From Athripsodes cinereus (lineage: Eukaryota; Arthropoda; Insecta; Trichoptera; Leptoceridae), in assembly GCA_947579605.1 (NCBI GenBank), contig OX388313.1, positions 4,774,001-4,838,000 on the forward strand: DNA of 64,000 bases, given 5' to 3'. Shown here one piece after another: positions 22,841-35,600 of this stretch (its first letter is position 1; every line of letters starts with the position of its first letter). The notes below the pieces were generated by a model. That model had not been told where the DNA came from and did not search any database. It worked only from the letters and a program-made list of their open reading frames with translations. A program made the translations under genes and the position numbers.

Positions 22841-24239
22841 AGTAGGTAGAGTTACTAATTCAGTTGTCCACTATGGCTACCCCACTTGTGGGAAGCACCA
22901 TGACAGTGTAGATAGATTATTCACCAAACCAATTTTATTTTGTTTGTGGTATTAGAATACTAAATAAGACTCCTCCACATTTATGAATTTAGAAAATATA
23001 TTAATCATGTATTCATGCCATAACCTTCATGGGATAGACAGAGATAACCAAAAATATATTGCTAAATCATAACACACGCTTTTTCGTGTCCACACAAATT
23101 ATAAATGTTTCAACAATTTTTTCCTCAAAACTAGTTTCTCTTTAGGTAGTAGCACTTTCATCATCGTTGTGAGATTGTTTAAATCCATCATTGAAAATAA
23201 GCCTCCCTCTGAAATTTTCAAGTCTCCTTGTATAGTAGACATTTTTCAGCCTCTTTGTTTTGTCATTGAAACAATATCTACCTTCCTTCAATATCCTTAA
23301 TACTCATTCATACTTAATGTACCTCCGATGGGCAAACAATGATAGGTACAATATTAGGACATTAGGTCACCATCCAGAACTCCAGAACAAAATTACGTAT
23401 TCAGTCTCCAAAACAATAGCTCTTCTAATCACTCTTATTATTTGTAGATTCTAACTTGTCTCTGGCCATGGAGTACGCCATCCATTTTTAATGTCTTATT
23501 TTTATTGGTACGGAGAGCTAAGAAAACTGTATTTAGTTTTAACATTTCCAAATGTCTAGTCTTCATCCTTTGTATTGGTCTAAGCAAATAACTAGTACCT
23601 ACGTAGAAAATACGTAACTGTAAGCTAATTTTAAGTCATATTGTAAAGTAAAAAGAGTCGGTGGACATTAACGGTTGTATTTAATTTCAGGAAGGATTTT
23701 GTCAAGGGGAGCCCTTCAGGCGAACCTTGAGCCCTTCCTTAGAAAGAATTTGCTTGATGAGTATGGATGACATAGGACATTCTGTGACATTCTGTAACTG
23801 ACATTCCTGTAACATTCATGGGTGAGGGAGGGTGCAACCCCTGATGTGTGGCACGGAGAGGATGACTGACATGTTATTACGAGCTGTTATCATACTGGCT
23901 ACCTCATTTGTGATGGATGGGAGATTTATGTATACTTATAGGTTGTAACTTATTAATATTTTATTCATACATATTTACACCCACTTAACATTTAGTAAAT
24001 ATATAATATAGAAAATAATCGATCATTAAGGTCTTTGTACTTTGTATGAGGTAATAATAACATCTAGGAAGTGGAAGTACCAATAACAGGCAACCTTAAT
24101 TAAATACTAAATGGTCTAGAAATTTATCAGTGGCATGTTTTCCCATACACGCAAAAAAAGGAACACTTGTCTGATAAACGTGTTTTGCTTATAAAATAAT
24201 AATTTGTATTCCTCCTCCCAAGGAAACTTTGGTGTAGGC
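22841..24239. other. Intergenic with repeat fragments only
   Basis: Partial copies of the 235-bp dispersed family lie at about 22857-22912, 23455-23525 and 23850-23930. A further shared repeat ('cctgtaacattcatgggtga', 'gggagggtgcaacccctgat', about 23660-23850) recurs near 35090-35240 and 46610-46670. I found no gene. Confidence 0.5.
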
Positions 24240-24547
24240 CATGGGTGGCCAACCTTTTCAGCAGCCGGGCCAAATTTCAGAATGAGACTTCCTACCGGGC
24301 CGCACAACAATATACTCCATATATGGAACATTTGATAATTTTACTTCACCTTAAAATTTCTACCCCCCCCCCCCGTCGCTAAATTTTCAAAATGGTATAG
24401 GAATTGATGTTTCAAAACTCCTCGGTTTTCTTTTAGAATATTTTCTCAAAATACCTCCTTCATAAAAGTAATGGGTAGGTACTTGTACCGACTATTATTA
24501 AAAAAGTGTGCATAGGCACTCCGCGGGCCGCGGGTTGGCTACCCTTG
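24240..24547. mobile_element. hAT-like MITE, CATGGGTGGCCAACC ends
   Basis: The 308-bp element starts CATGGGTGGCCAACCTTTTC and ends GGGTTGGCTACCCTTG. Flanks GTGTAGGC (24232-24239) and GTGTATGC (24548-24555) match at 7 of 8 positions. It has a C-run near 24363 and strong similarity to both ends of the larger element at 55625-56790. Confidence 0.87.
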
Positions 24548-24810
24548 GTGTATGCTAAACCGACAAAAATTGTCTTAAGAAAAATCTATTACTTAATATC
24601 CATTAGTATCAAAATATAACTATCGATTTTATTTCAAACATTATTCACACTCCCCACTTGAGTAAACATTATTAATTTGTTCAGCTCTTTATTATCAGAG
24701 CATTGACTTCTGATACGGAAGCGTTTTTATCTTTTTATATTTGTGATTGTATTATAATACAATACATATTTTACTATTGATAATATTATTTTTTAACGCA
24801 GACGTCAACT

Positions 24811-24882
24811 GCGATGGTGGTGTAATGGTCAGCATAGTTGCCTTCCAAGCAGTTGATCCGGGTTCGATTCCCGGCCATCGCA
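24811..24882 (+). tRNA. tRNA-Gly (TCC)
   Basis: 72 nt that fold as a complete cloverleaf: acceptor GCGATGG/CCATCGC, anticodon stem GTTGC/GCAGT with loop CTTCCAA (anticodon TCC at 24844-24846), and T arm with B box GGTTCGATTCC. CCA is not encoded, as expected in a eukaryote. A T-rich Pol III stop follows within 15 nt ('cgtttctttttttctc'). The sequence is identical to the copy at 61905. Confidence 0.95.
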
Positions 24883-24915
24883 CGTTTCTTTTTTTCTCAC
24901 ACTTAAAAATAAATT

Positions 24916-24918
<3 letters not shown>

Positions 24919-24971
<53 letters not shown>
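24919..24971. repeat. 53-bp homopolymer T tract
   Basis: 53 consecutive T residues start 37 bp after the tRNA-Gly gene. Homopolymers of this length are unstable and hard to sequence, so the exact length is uncertain. It could be the poly(A) tail of a minus-strand retroinsertion whose body is not recognisable. Confidence 0.8.
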
Positions 24972-24979
<8 letters not shown>

Positions 24980-26640
24980 TATATAATTGGAATATTTATT
25001 TAACTCTTTGCCATCTTGGATGATTAAAAAATTAGTATTTTTCCCCAAAACAATTCTAACGTTGTTGCAGGAACGGTGTAATTCGATTATTTTAAAATAA
25101 AACAACCTTATAACTTTCATTAAACTTTATTCTTTTAATATATTATATACTGTTTTTATTAGTATAATGAAAAAAAAATAGGCAAGTAAATACTAAAGTA
25201 AATAAAAATAAAAACATAGACACCTATTTATAAAGGTTTTTGAATATTTAGGATTTTTATTGAATATATTACGAAAAAATCATTCTTAATTAAAAAAAAT
25301 AATAAAATTATTATCTTTGAAAATATAATGTATAAAAATCTGTAACAAAATAATGGAATACACATATAGATAAATTCACTTACACCTATATTTTTATTGT
25401 TAAATATTTTATTTATTTATTTATTCAAAATACACATAATCGCACTCATTCAAACAACCAGATCTGTCCAAAATAAATCAATATACCTAATTATCACACA
25501 AATAATTTCATTTTTCTTCCAATAATAATATACATATATGTGCTGTTTCATTCAATGCCTAAACATCAGAGGTGGATCGAACGATGTAACCCAAGTATGT
25601 ATATGTGTGAAAAAATAAGTAGGCACCAAATGTTGATTGATCTGCATTTTTTGTTCTTTGTCATTCTAGCAATAATAATAGGTAATATTATGTAGGATAT
25701 TCTATAATAATAGACACCTACCTCAAAATTTATAAACATGCACGAGAATGGAGCATGATAGTACTCATTTTTTACAGAAATAACAAATACCTCGGATATC
25801 GAAATTCAACATCAACTATTTATTGCTAAATTGAGTAATTGAGACAGTTTCCAAAGTGCACATAATTATTCAGATATATTTAATGTTGTATATAATGTCA
25901 TCTATATAGTAACATTCACCAAGACAGTATTTAATTTTGTAGACATTAAAATGATAAATATTTAAATGAGTAAGTTTGTATTCATTATTCACATTTATAT
26001 AAAACAATTGAACAAGAACTGTTAACAAGTTAAGATACATATATTCTTTCTTAATTTTTAATATATCAAATAATATCAAATAAAGTATGTTTATGTATAT
26101 AATATCAAATAAAGTATGTTATTAAAAAACGCATTCATTGTAAATTAAAATTAATTTTTTCCAAAAACTATCCAAATCACACACATTTATTTATAATATA
26201 CCTATTCTATATTTGAAAATTATGCTTACGAAAAAACAATATGTCAATATTTGACATTTGTAATTGAGTAGGTACTCTTATGAAATTTGAATTAGTTTTA
26301 TTTTTTGTTCTACTTGTACCAGGGCGGGACCATAAAAGGAATGAAAATATTTTTTTTAAAATATTCAATACTCAAACACTACTTTTTCACAGACTCTGTT
26401 AGGTACTAATGAATTGCAAATTAATACCCAATCGTTGTGATAAGTACTCAGTTGGTTGGAAGGGTGCAAAATTTGGTTACGGTTATCAAAAACACTAATA
26501 TTTCAGACAATATAAAACTTAAATATCTCTAATACGGAACCGCCACTGGCTTAACACATTTTTAAACAACGATTTCCACAATTTTAGAAATAATTGTAAA
26601 TATTAAATTAAGTTAAGTAGGTAACTTATCAATTATTTTA
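24972..26640. other. AT-rich intergenic tract before the tetraspanin 3' end
   Basis: Very AT-rich with simple ATTTATTTATTT-type runs near 25415. A short tandem 'aatatcaaataaagtatgtt' is duplicated near 26062-26120. No exon, RNA gene or mobile element is recognisable. Confidence 0.5.
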
Positions 26641-26672
26641 TAAGAAGACGGAGCTGATTGATTGTTGGAATC

Positions 26673-29600
26673 TTATTCTACTCTTGAAGAACGTCCCCCG
26701 TCGTCTTTCCCTTCATTCTTGATTGCTTGGGCAAGCCACAGAGCCAGGATGATGCCAATCACCTAAAGAAGAATAAAAAAAATGTATTGTTCTATCTACA
26801 TATTTATGTAAATGACGACAAGGGCATCTCACACAGTGAGATTGCCAGTGGATTCAACTGTATTTTGTGAAGAAATGTGCCTTTTACAAGAACATTAAAT
26901 TTTTGAAGAAATATTTGGAAATTTAAATAAAATCAGAGATATTCAGAACTCCACAGAGATTAATGTAGAAATAATTTGAAAGCAATAAGAAAAAGTGCCT
27001 GTAAGTATAAGGAAGCGCGCAAGAATAAGAACAGGCAAGACCATAAACCAGTCATTCGTTAGCATAGGTAAACCTGCTTCTCTCCTAAAGCTGTTTGCAA
27101 TATGCTGTATTGTACAGGGAGCCTGACAACCTCGAGAGATTGATAATGACTGGGGCAGTGGAAAAGGCAGAGTACCAGCAAGATGGAGCAACCAAATTTA
27201 GGAGGCTACACAGAATATACTACACAGGGGTCTGCAGGGTTACTCTTGACAAAACTAAACACGATCTTAATCTAGTCTTGATCTTGATCATACGACGCAC
27301 GAAGAGACTATGGTCAAAAACACCGCACTACCGCTAACGCGCGATCGGTTTGTGTGTATTTTTGGCCAATAGTCACTTCGTGCGTCGTATGATCAAGATC
27401 AAGACTAGATTAAGATCGTGTTTAGTTTTGTCAAGAGTAACCCTGCTGATAGTCGAAAGAATGAGGCATAATGATCATTATTATAATTTTAAAACCGTAT
27501 TAAAAATGTATAATGTGACTAAACTTAGGATAAAAATTCAGTTTGAAAAGATTTTACCTCTAAGAAACAAAAAACTATTCCTGTTACTATAACAGCTATG
27601 CCAGCTCCGTGTATGACTTCCATAATCATATCCTCACATCCAGTAGTATAGTATTTCTTCTGCACAACACATTCAGAACGTTTAGCGGCATCTGCTTGAT
27701 TTGCTTGAGATGGAGTATTGTGGGATCCTTCGTTGGAGTTGGATGGGCAGCAGGAAGATGGAGGCACGGCAATATTATTGGAAACTTCGGTATAATCTTC
27801 AGGACCAATCACTCCACAGCATTTCAACTAAAGGAAAAATCACAAAAAAAACATGATGAACGAATACAGATCAATGAAAAATGGTAGCTTTGGAAAGTAT
27901 TTATGTAATTCGTTTCGTTTCGTTTACTTTTATAAGGTTGGGCCTCAAAATTTTGCTTGAAGTAGTTTTCCAATTATTACAGTCATTATATTATTTATAA
28001 TTGCCTGTCTTTAGAAGAAGTACTTGCTTACTCAGTTAGGGACAGATAAAAATAATAATAAAGTAAGCTAAAATGGTAGCCAAGCATAGGAAAATAGCTA
28101 CGAAATACTCGTAGATAGTTTCCTCAGAAGTCTGACATAACCTAAACTGATTAAAACTAAATCTCAAATTCCCTTCGAAGTTAAGTTACATTAGATGAAA
28201 AAAATACTTTAATTATGAAATTTGTAAATATTACTGAGACTCACATCACTGTTAATATTTAAGATTGAGGATGAAAAAATTCCTCCTGGATACATCCATT
28301 GTCATCTTGTCAACTATCTTGTACGTTTTGAAATAGTAATAACTTTCTAAAAAAGATTTAACTTACGTTCATTTGCAGTTTGTCCCAGAAGAATCTATGT
28401 CCAGAATCGGCCTTATTCTTGATGAAAGACTCCCGCAGATGTTTCTTCGTTTGAGTCTCTATTTGAGGTCTTAAAGCGGCTGCAGCAATGCCAACAGAGA
28501 GTTCCAAGACAATGATGAGGATCAAGCAGCCGACAAACTGAGAAAGAAAGAAAGTAACAGATGTAATTTTAATATCAAATCTACACAAATTAATCTAAAT
28601 CTACTCAACTATGAACCAAAGTAGGTATACCAAAAAATAGTTATAACAGCTGCGAATTTCACGCAACAGGTGAACTGGTAAATTTTAATTTTATAAAACC
28701 ATCTTGCGGCATGATAGGTTCGCTATGGAACTCTATAATCTACACATCGGTTGTCCAAGATGGAAGGATTAATAGAGTTAAAAATATGAGAGATGGGTGG
28801 CTTAAATCATCTTTGAATTGAAAACTTACAAAAATCAATCCAATTACAAAACAACAAAAAATAAGCTATTCTCTTTGAGACTTTCACGGATAAATTTTAA
28901 ATTCTAATCAGAATTTCTGCAGAAAGGATTTATAACATCGGCCTGCTTGCATGATAAATGGAAATTTAGGCATGTCTTCTGTATATTTATTTGCCGCACC
29001 TTTCAACATAAATATGTATCAAATATATCTGATGGAACATAATTATCACGAAGTATATTATGTAATGGAGCGAATAGTCGTATTTGTAATACAAAAATTT
29101 GGAGATCTTGAAATATTTCAAAGTCATATACCAAATCAAAAAATTGCCAAAAGGAGTGGAAATTTGAAAAGTTGGGTGTTTTTATGAAATTGTGATGTAC
29201 AAACACAAAAAAGATGAGATTATGAAATACCTATTTTAAATTCCTATACCAATTCAGTATGTTGTTGACAAGGGGGAGGGTAGAAATTTTTCGAAATGGT
29301 GAAAACTAGAGGTTCAAAAATAATGTTATTAGCATTCGCAAATATCAAAAATTATACATTCGATACGTAACCTACTAGTAGGGATATAAATATTTTAAAA
29401 GATCTATCTAGATTTTTGTTATAAACAGAATTACAACCTTGTACACCTTTCATAGTAAACTAAAAGCTTGTGTCGTGAAAGGGGAGTTTGCCGGTACCTG
29501 GCATCGAACCGCCAACTTCATGACTCTACCACCAGACTAACGACACACTCAATATATGTTAAGTAAAATTGTACAGATCATTAAAAAAAACTGACCACAT

Positions 29601-32600
29601 TCATTCGCAAAGATGATCTGGTTTCTATTATTTTTTTTATGATATTGAAAGTAGGTTCAAATAGTCATTAGTTTCAAGCAGGAAAATTAATGTGATTTGA
29701 TATTATTATGTAGGTTTATATTGCTTGTAACTAGTGGCTTGTATTCAGTGGGACATTGTCCATTTCATTAGCCACGATATCACATACTACAATCTCGCCA
29801 TGACACACATTGTAATAAAACATTAATAATGTTAATTTATTTTCAACGATTTTTTCCGAAAAAGCTTTTCCCTGTAAAGTTTCCAAAATAGTATAGGTAG
29901 GTTTCCCACTCGCTTCTGTAATTTTTTGAGTGTCCTGTGAAAGGCAAATATTCTCATAACATAACGAAGTTAACATTTTCAATTAAACCTGGTTATGTCA
30001 CCTACACAACCTTATTCACTTATTGTCTCAGTTTTTACAAACACATAGAAGACAACTTGTATGCTTATAACATTCAATATTAGTTTATTGGTAACTCCGT
30101 ATGCGGAATATGTCGTAGTGATAGTAAAGATATTTGGCTGAGAGGAATGGTGCCCCGAGACGTGGACGTCTGAGGATTAAATGGCAAGATCATTTAAATC
30201 AAATCCTACAGGACGGTCATGTGTTGAGCACATTGAACAGGAGAACATGCATGGGAAATTATATGACAGTGACGGAAGCGAAAGATGTATGCAAGGATAG
30301 AAGGAAGTGGTGCTCGATCCTTTCTGCCTACCCCTCGAGGGAAGCGGCGTGATGGTATGTATGTACGTATGATAGTAAATATTTATCCTAAAATTTCGTT
30401 AAAAACATCCTATCTCTCTTAGACTAAAAACATAACCGCGACTTAGATACAATCACGAAATTTCCTAGAACAAAATAAAAATACCTATATCTTTTTATAC
30501 CATAACAGCGTCCCATAAGTGGAGTAGATACATATATACATTGAGCTCATGAAATCTCATTTGTTTTTTTTTATAATCAAAAATTTTACATTGTAAAATA
30601 TTATATCCCCAATACATGAAGTATTTTCTCTCACTCGATACCAATAATGTAATTATGACCCTATCGAATTTCATACAGAATATTATGAAAGATTATTGTT
30701 TAAAATTAAATTAAAAAACACTGTTTCATTCCACTATTTCTTTCTCATAGTGGAATGAAAGTGTTTTGAATATAATTTTAAATATTATCTTTTATAATAC
30801 ATTTCCACAAAGTTACACTAGAAAATATAGGATACTAGCTGACCCGGGAAACGTTGTTTTGCCATATGCATTATTTCTAGATTACTAATATCGCTATTGA
30901 AAAATAGGGGTCGATGGTATAAGGGTGAAAATTTAGGGCTGTATGTATTTTTTAATGCATCACCATAAAAATGACATTTTTTTTAAAAAAAAATAGGGGT
31001 GGACTACCCATATACTTTTAGGGATATGAAAAATAGATGTTGGCCGATTCTCAGACTTACCCGATAAGCACACAAAATTTCATTAAAATCGTTCCTGTTG
31101 TTTCGGCGGAGTATGATAACAAACACCGTGACACGAGAATTTTATACATTAGATTTAAAATATTATGATATGCTCTGCCAAAACATCGACACTTACATAC
31201 CAAAAAAATGAAGTGAATATTGTCTAAAAACATGTTCAACTAATGCAAGCAGCATAGAGGGGATTGATTTTCCTGTTTCCATTTCTGGTAAACATGTATA
31301 TAATCGATATATAAACATCCTGTAGATATGTATGTACTTAAATGTGAACGGTTTTAAATATTTAAGCAGATATTACGTGCACTACTTGTTATTTATTATT
31401 CTGAGCAAGCTTTGGACTAAACTTTTCTAAGTTATTTGAACAAATCACTTTTCTATGTACTCAGTTGTTTACATACCATTATTTTGTTATTGTTATTCGT
31501 TGGTGTTTACAATAGAAACATGCACTTCAGAGGTCATTAGTTATTATGGGTCATTCCATCGTAACGGAAATAGGTCAAAATATTAGATAATACCTAAACA
31601 CTAGGTATATTGGTCAATTTTCTTTGCAGCGGCGGCTGGTGATTAGGTTTGACGGGAGTGCGGTGATTTTATAATAAAAAAATACATTGTTTGATATGAA
31701 ATGTATAAAAAAATATATCTTCAATTCGGGATGAGGTATTTATTTACATTATTTCAACCATCCCGAATGTCTCATTTTCGTATAGCTCAGAATGGACGAC
31801 TTGTGTGATCATGGAACACAGTAGGTCCACCTATTACTTCACTTGTGGGAAATGCTGTGATGATATAATAATGTAGATAGATATAGAGACCTTATTATAG
31901 GTATGGGAAACATTATTAATTTCATAATAATGATGCACTGTAATATCTAAAATATAAAATTCTCTTGTCACGGTGTGTGTTATCATACTCCTCCGAAACG
32001 GCTGGACCGATTTTGATGAAATTTTATGTGCTTATCGGGTAGGTCTGAGAATCGGCCAACATCTATTTTTCATACCCCTTTAAGTTAAGGGTGGTCCACC
32101 CCGAATTTTTTATTTTATTTTTTAGGCTTATTTTAGGGGTAGGCATTAAGAAATACATTCAGCCCTAAATTTTCCCCCTTCTACCATCAACCTCTACTTT
32201 TTGATAGCAATATTTGTATATGACAAAACAACGTTTGCCGAGTTAGCTTGTTTAAATATAAAATTGTATATTTTGAAGAATTATTAAGAAGAAGAAGAAG
32301 AATAAAAGAACTCCAATAGGAATAAGATAAAAATCAATTTATTGAATTTATAACGCGAATCCTAACGAATATTATCGCTCTTGAGGATGAACCACCATGT
32401 ATCTAGTATCTATTCTTATTTGGGTTATACACATATAAACTAAAATTATTAGGTCACGATCTATTTTCACTGAGTGACATTTTGATACATAATTATATTT
32501 TGAAAGTTTTTAGTAATGATTTGAGTGACTAGTCGAAATCACTTTAAAGAAATTCAAACAAAACATGAGGGGAATGAAAAATATTCTATTTCTAGTAATT

Positions 32601-35600
32601 AGACAAACTGCATGTAATAAACATGAATGTCCACCTCTATGTGATGATTGATGATGTTTTACGAATACCTGCTTTTAAACGGCACTGAAAATTTACAGAA
32701 AAGGGTGAGAGACCTATTCTTCACCGACGACTCTGGAATTCTCTCTTAAAACGCTGAAAAACATGTCACATAAGAGGAATTCTCTAAGCCATCAAATTCG
32801 CTTATCAAAAATACTTCGTATTGTGTTTGCAATCAGTCGCGCAAAAATTTTGCTAATCGTGTTGAAATAATCATTTTTCACTAAATAACTAGGCTTCAGG
32901 GGGTTGGTAAATACGTTGAATAATTAATTAAAATCTACATATGAATGTATAAACATACCACCTGATTATGTATTAGCCTATTGGAGTACCGGTGTGTTTG
33001 TGTTTAAAACACATAGGTTAAAATTAGTAATTGAATCGTGTATTTCAGAAACCCCAAAACTCCATTTTTTTCGAATTTCACTTTTTCGCAGAATTTAATT
33101 GTTAATGGGTAGACACATGTTATAGTGAAGAGAAACACCAAAAATCCATCAATTCAATAGAACAAATAAACTGCCAAAAATTTCATGTATTGCAGAAACA
33201 CCAAAAATCCGGGAGTTGTGGTGTTTCTGCAATACACTCTGAATATACGATAGTGAAACACACTGATGATAATGCACCTTATTATCGACCAAGATCACTC
33301 TTTTAGGCTACGCAATAGTAATAGAGATATTATTCGTTTTCCCACAAAAACAGCATACACACAAGGTTGTATACCAATAAATACGTTGAAAATGCAGGAC
33401 ATAAAAAAACTTGAAAAATATATTCCCGATGAGGAGGGAATTTCAGCATTTTACACAGAAATTTTTGATTGGCCGACATGTGACCCCAATAAAGATGCTA
33501 GCCCAGATGAAGATTAATTTTTATTATTGTTATTTAGATTTGAAAAAAAAAATTTTTATATAAAAACAGATTTTTTTTACTTTGTTCACCCATAAATACG
33601 TGTATTGCAGAAACACCAATAATCCAACAATTTCAAAACTTAAAAAATAAATAAAGAAACTCAAATGTGTTTAATTTTTTACTCTTATCGTATCCGTTAG
33701 CATTAAAACTATATTTCTCTCTCATACACAAAAATACGTTTTCCACAAAAAAATTACAGTATTCACTTTTTTTCGATTTCCCAATAAATTGATTCTAAGG
33801 AGTTTTGGGCTTTCTGAAATACACGATTCAATTAATGATTAAGGCTAATTAAGGATTGTTTGTTACAAATTATAAAAACGAAAGCTTAACCCGACTAGAG
33901 CTTTGCTTGTCGATAATTACAGAGTCGGAACTAAGAGATAGAAATAGTAGGTACTGAAATGAAACGAAGGGTTGAAATGTGAGTACAAATATGAATCATA
34001 CATACATACATACATACATATCATCACGCCGCTTCCCTCGCGGGGTAGGCAGAAAGGATCGAGCGCCACTTCCTTCTATCCTTGCATACATCTTTCGCTT
34101 CCGTCACTGTCATACAATTCCTCATGCATGCTCTCCTGTTCAACGTGCTCAACACGTGACCGTCATGTAGGATTTGATTTAAATCTTGCCATTTCATCTT
34201 AGGACGTCCACGTCTCCGAGCACCATTCCTCTCACCCAAATATATCTTCTTAGTCATTCTGTCCTCATTCATTTTTTCCACGTGCCCAAATCATCTTAAC
34301 TTATTTACATTCATCCTTTTTATTACACCAACTTTCATTCCTCATTCCTTTCGTATATCACTGTTACGCACACGATCTCTCAGACTTTTATCACACATCC
34401 TTCTCAACGATCTCATTTCAACTGCATTTATGCCACTTTCATCCTTCTTTAACCATGTTCACGTCTCACTTGCATACATAAGTGTTGGCACTAAGATAGC
34501 AGAGTGCATCAACCTTTTGGCTGTGGTAGATATGTTTCTATTTGCAATTATTGGTCGGATTGCACCATTTACCTTTTTGCCAGCAACTTTTCTCCTTTCA
34601 ATATCGCTTTCACACTTCCCATCTCTCGTGAACAAACTACCTAAGTACACACATTCGTCAACTTGCTCTAACACTTCGTTGTCAATCATTACCTGGCATA
34701 CTGTTCTCTCACTTCCTCTTTCAAACACCATGATTTTTGTCTTTTTTGCATTCATTCTCAATCCATTAATCGCACAATTTTCATACACACACGTCATCAT
34801 TCGCTGTAGATCACTTTCACTTTCAGCCATCAATACCAAATCATCGGCAAACATTAACGTTCTTACATTCATCCCATTCATATCAACACCTACATTCATT
34901 TCTTTCAGCGGACTGAAATATGAATCAGTAGGTCATAAATGAGTTACGATTTCACCAAACTTGTTTTCTTTAGTTATTGTTACATAACTGTTCAGGAGAA
35001 GACACGGCACCCTTGAGAAGGTCACGGATCACGGATCGTTTAAAGAAATATTGTAAAGCCTTTAGAAAAATTAACGGTTGTAATTAATTGTGACAAGGTT
35101 TTGTCGATTTTCATCGCCTTTCAGGCGATCTCTGAGATCTCTCATATAAGCACAAAAAAAAATCACGATGAGTGTGGATTATATAAAATCTACCATTTCT
35201 GATACATCCACGGGTAAAGGAGGGTACAATCCTAAATAATGTAATTCTTTGTCATTTAAAATAAGATAGTTCCTTCATTCACAAAGACATTACAAGATTT
35301 TCTGCTCCACAATATTTCGGGGTAATAATCTCAAGTTTGTTGGTCTGATTCTGAAGTTCAACTTTTAACGTCATGGTAAAATAATACATAATATAGTGTG
35401 ATATAACATAACGCTATTTGTTGTACATAATACAGTCACTAAGTTAGTTCTATAATATAATATACCTATTACGTATTATAGAATAGTGATAGAAATTGCC
35501 AAACTGACCACTACCCATTCCTCGACATGCCAACTGTGGCACGCTGATTGTAAAAAGAGAGATGGTAATTTTGTCATCGAATTTTCATATTTTATTATTA

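Noticed and set aside
27609..27887. Plus-strand frame of 92 codons over the tetraspanin loop exon
   Set aside because: Antisense to a well-supported coding exon with the CCG and PxSCC motifs.
34430..34942. 170-codon plus-strand frame (MPLSSFFNHVHVSLA...)
   Set aside because: It is the antisense shadow of the LINE reverse-transcriptase frame on the minus strand, which carries the real FADD motif.
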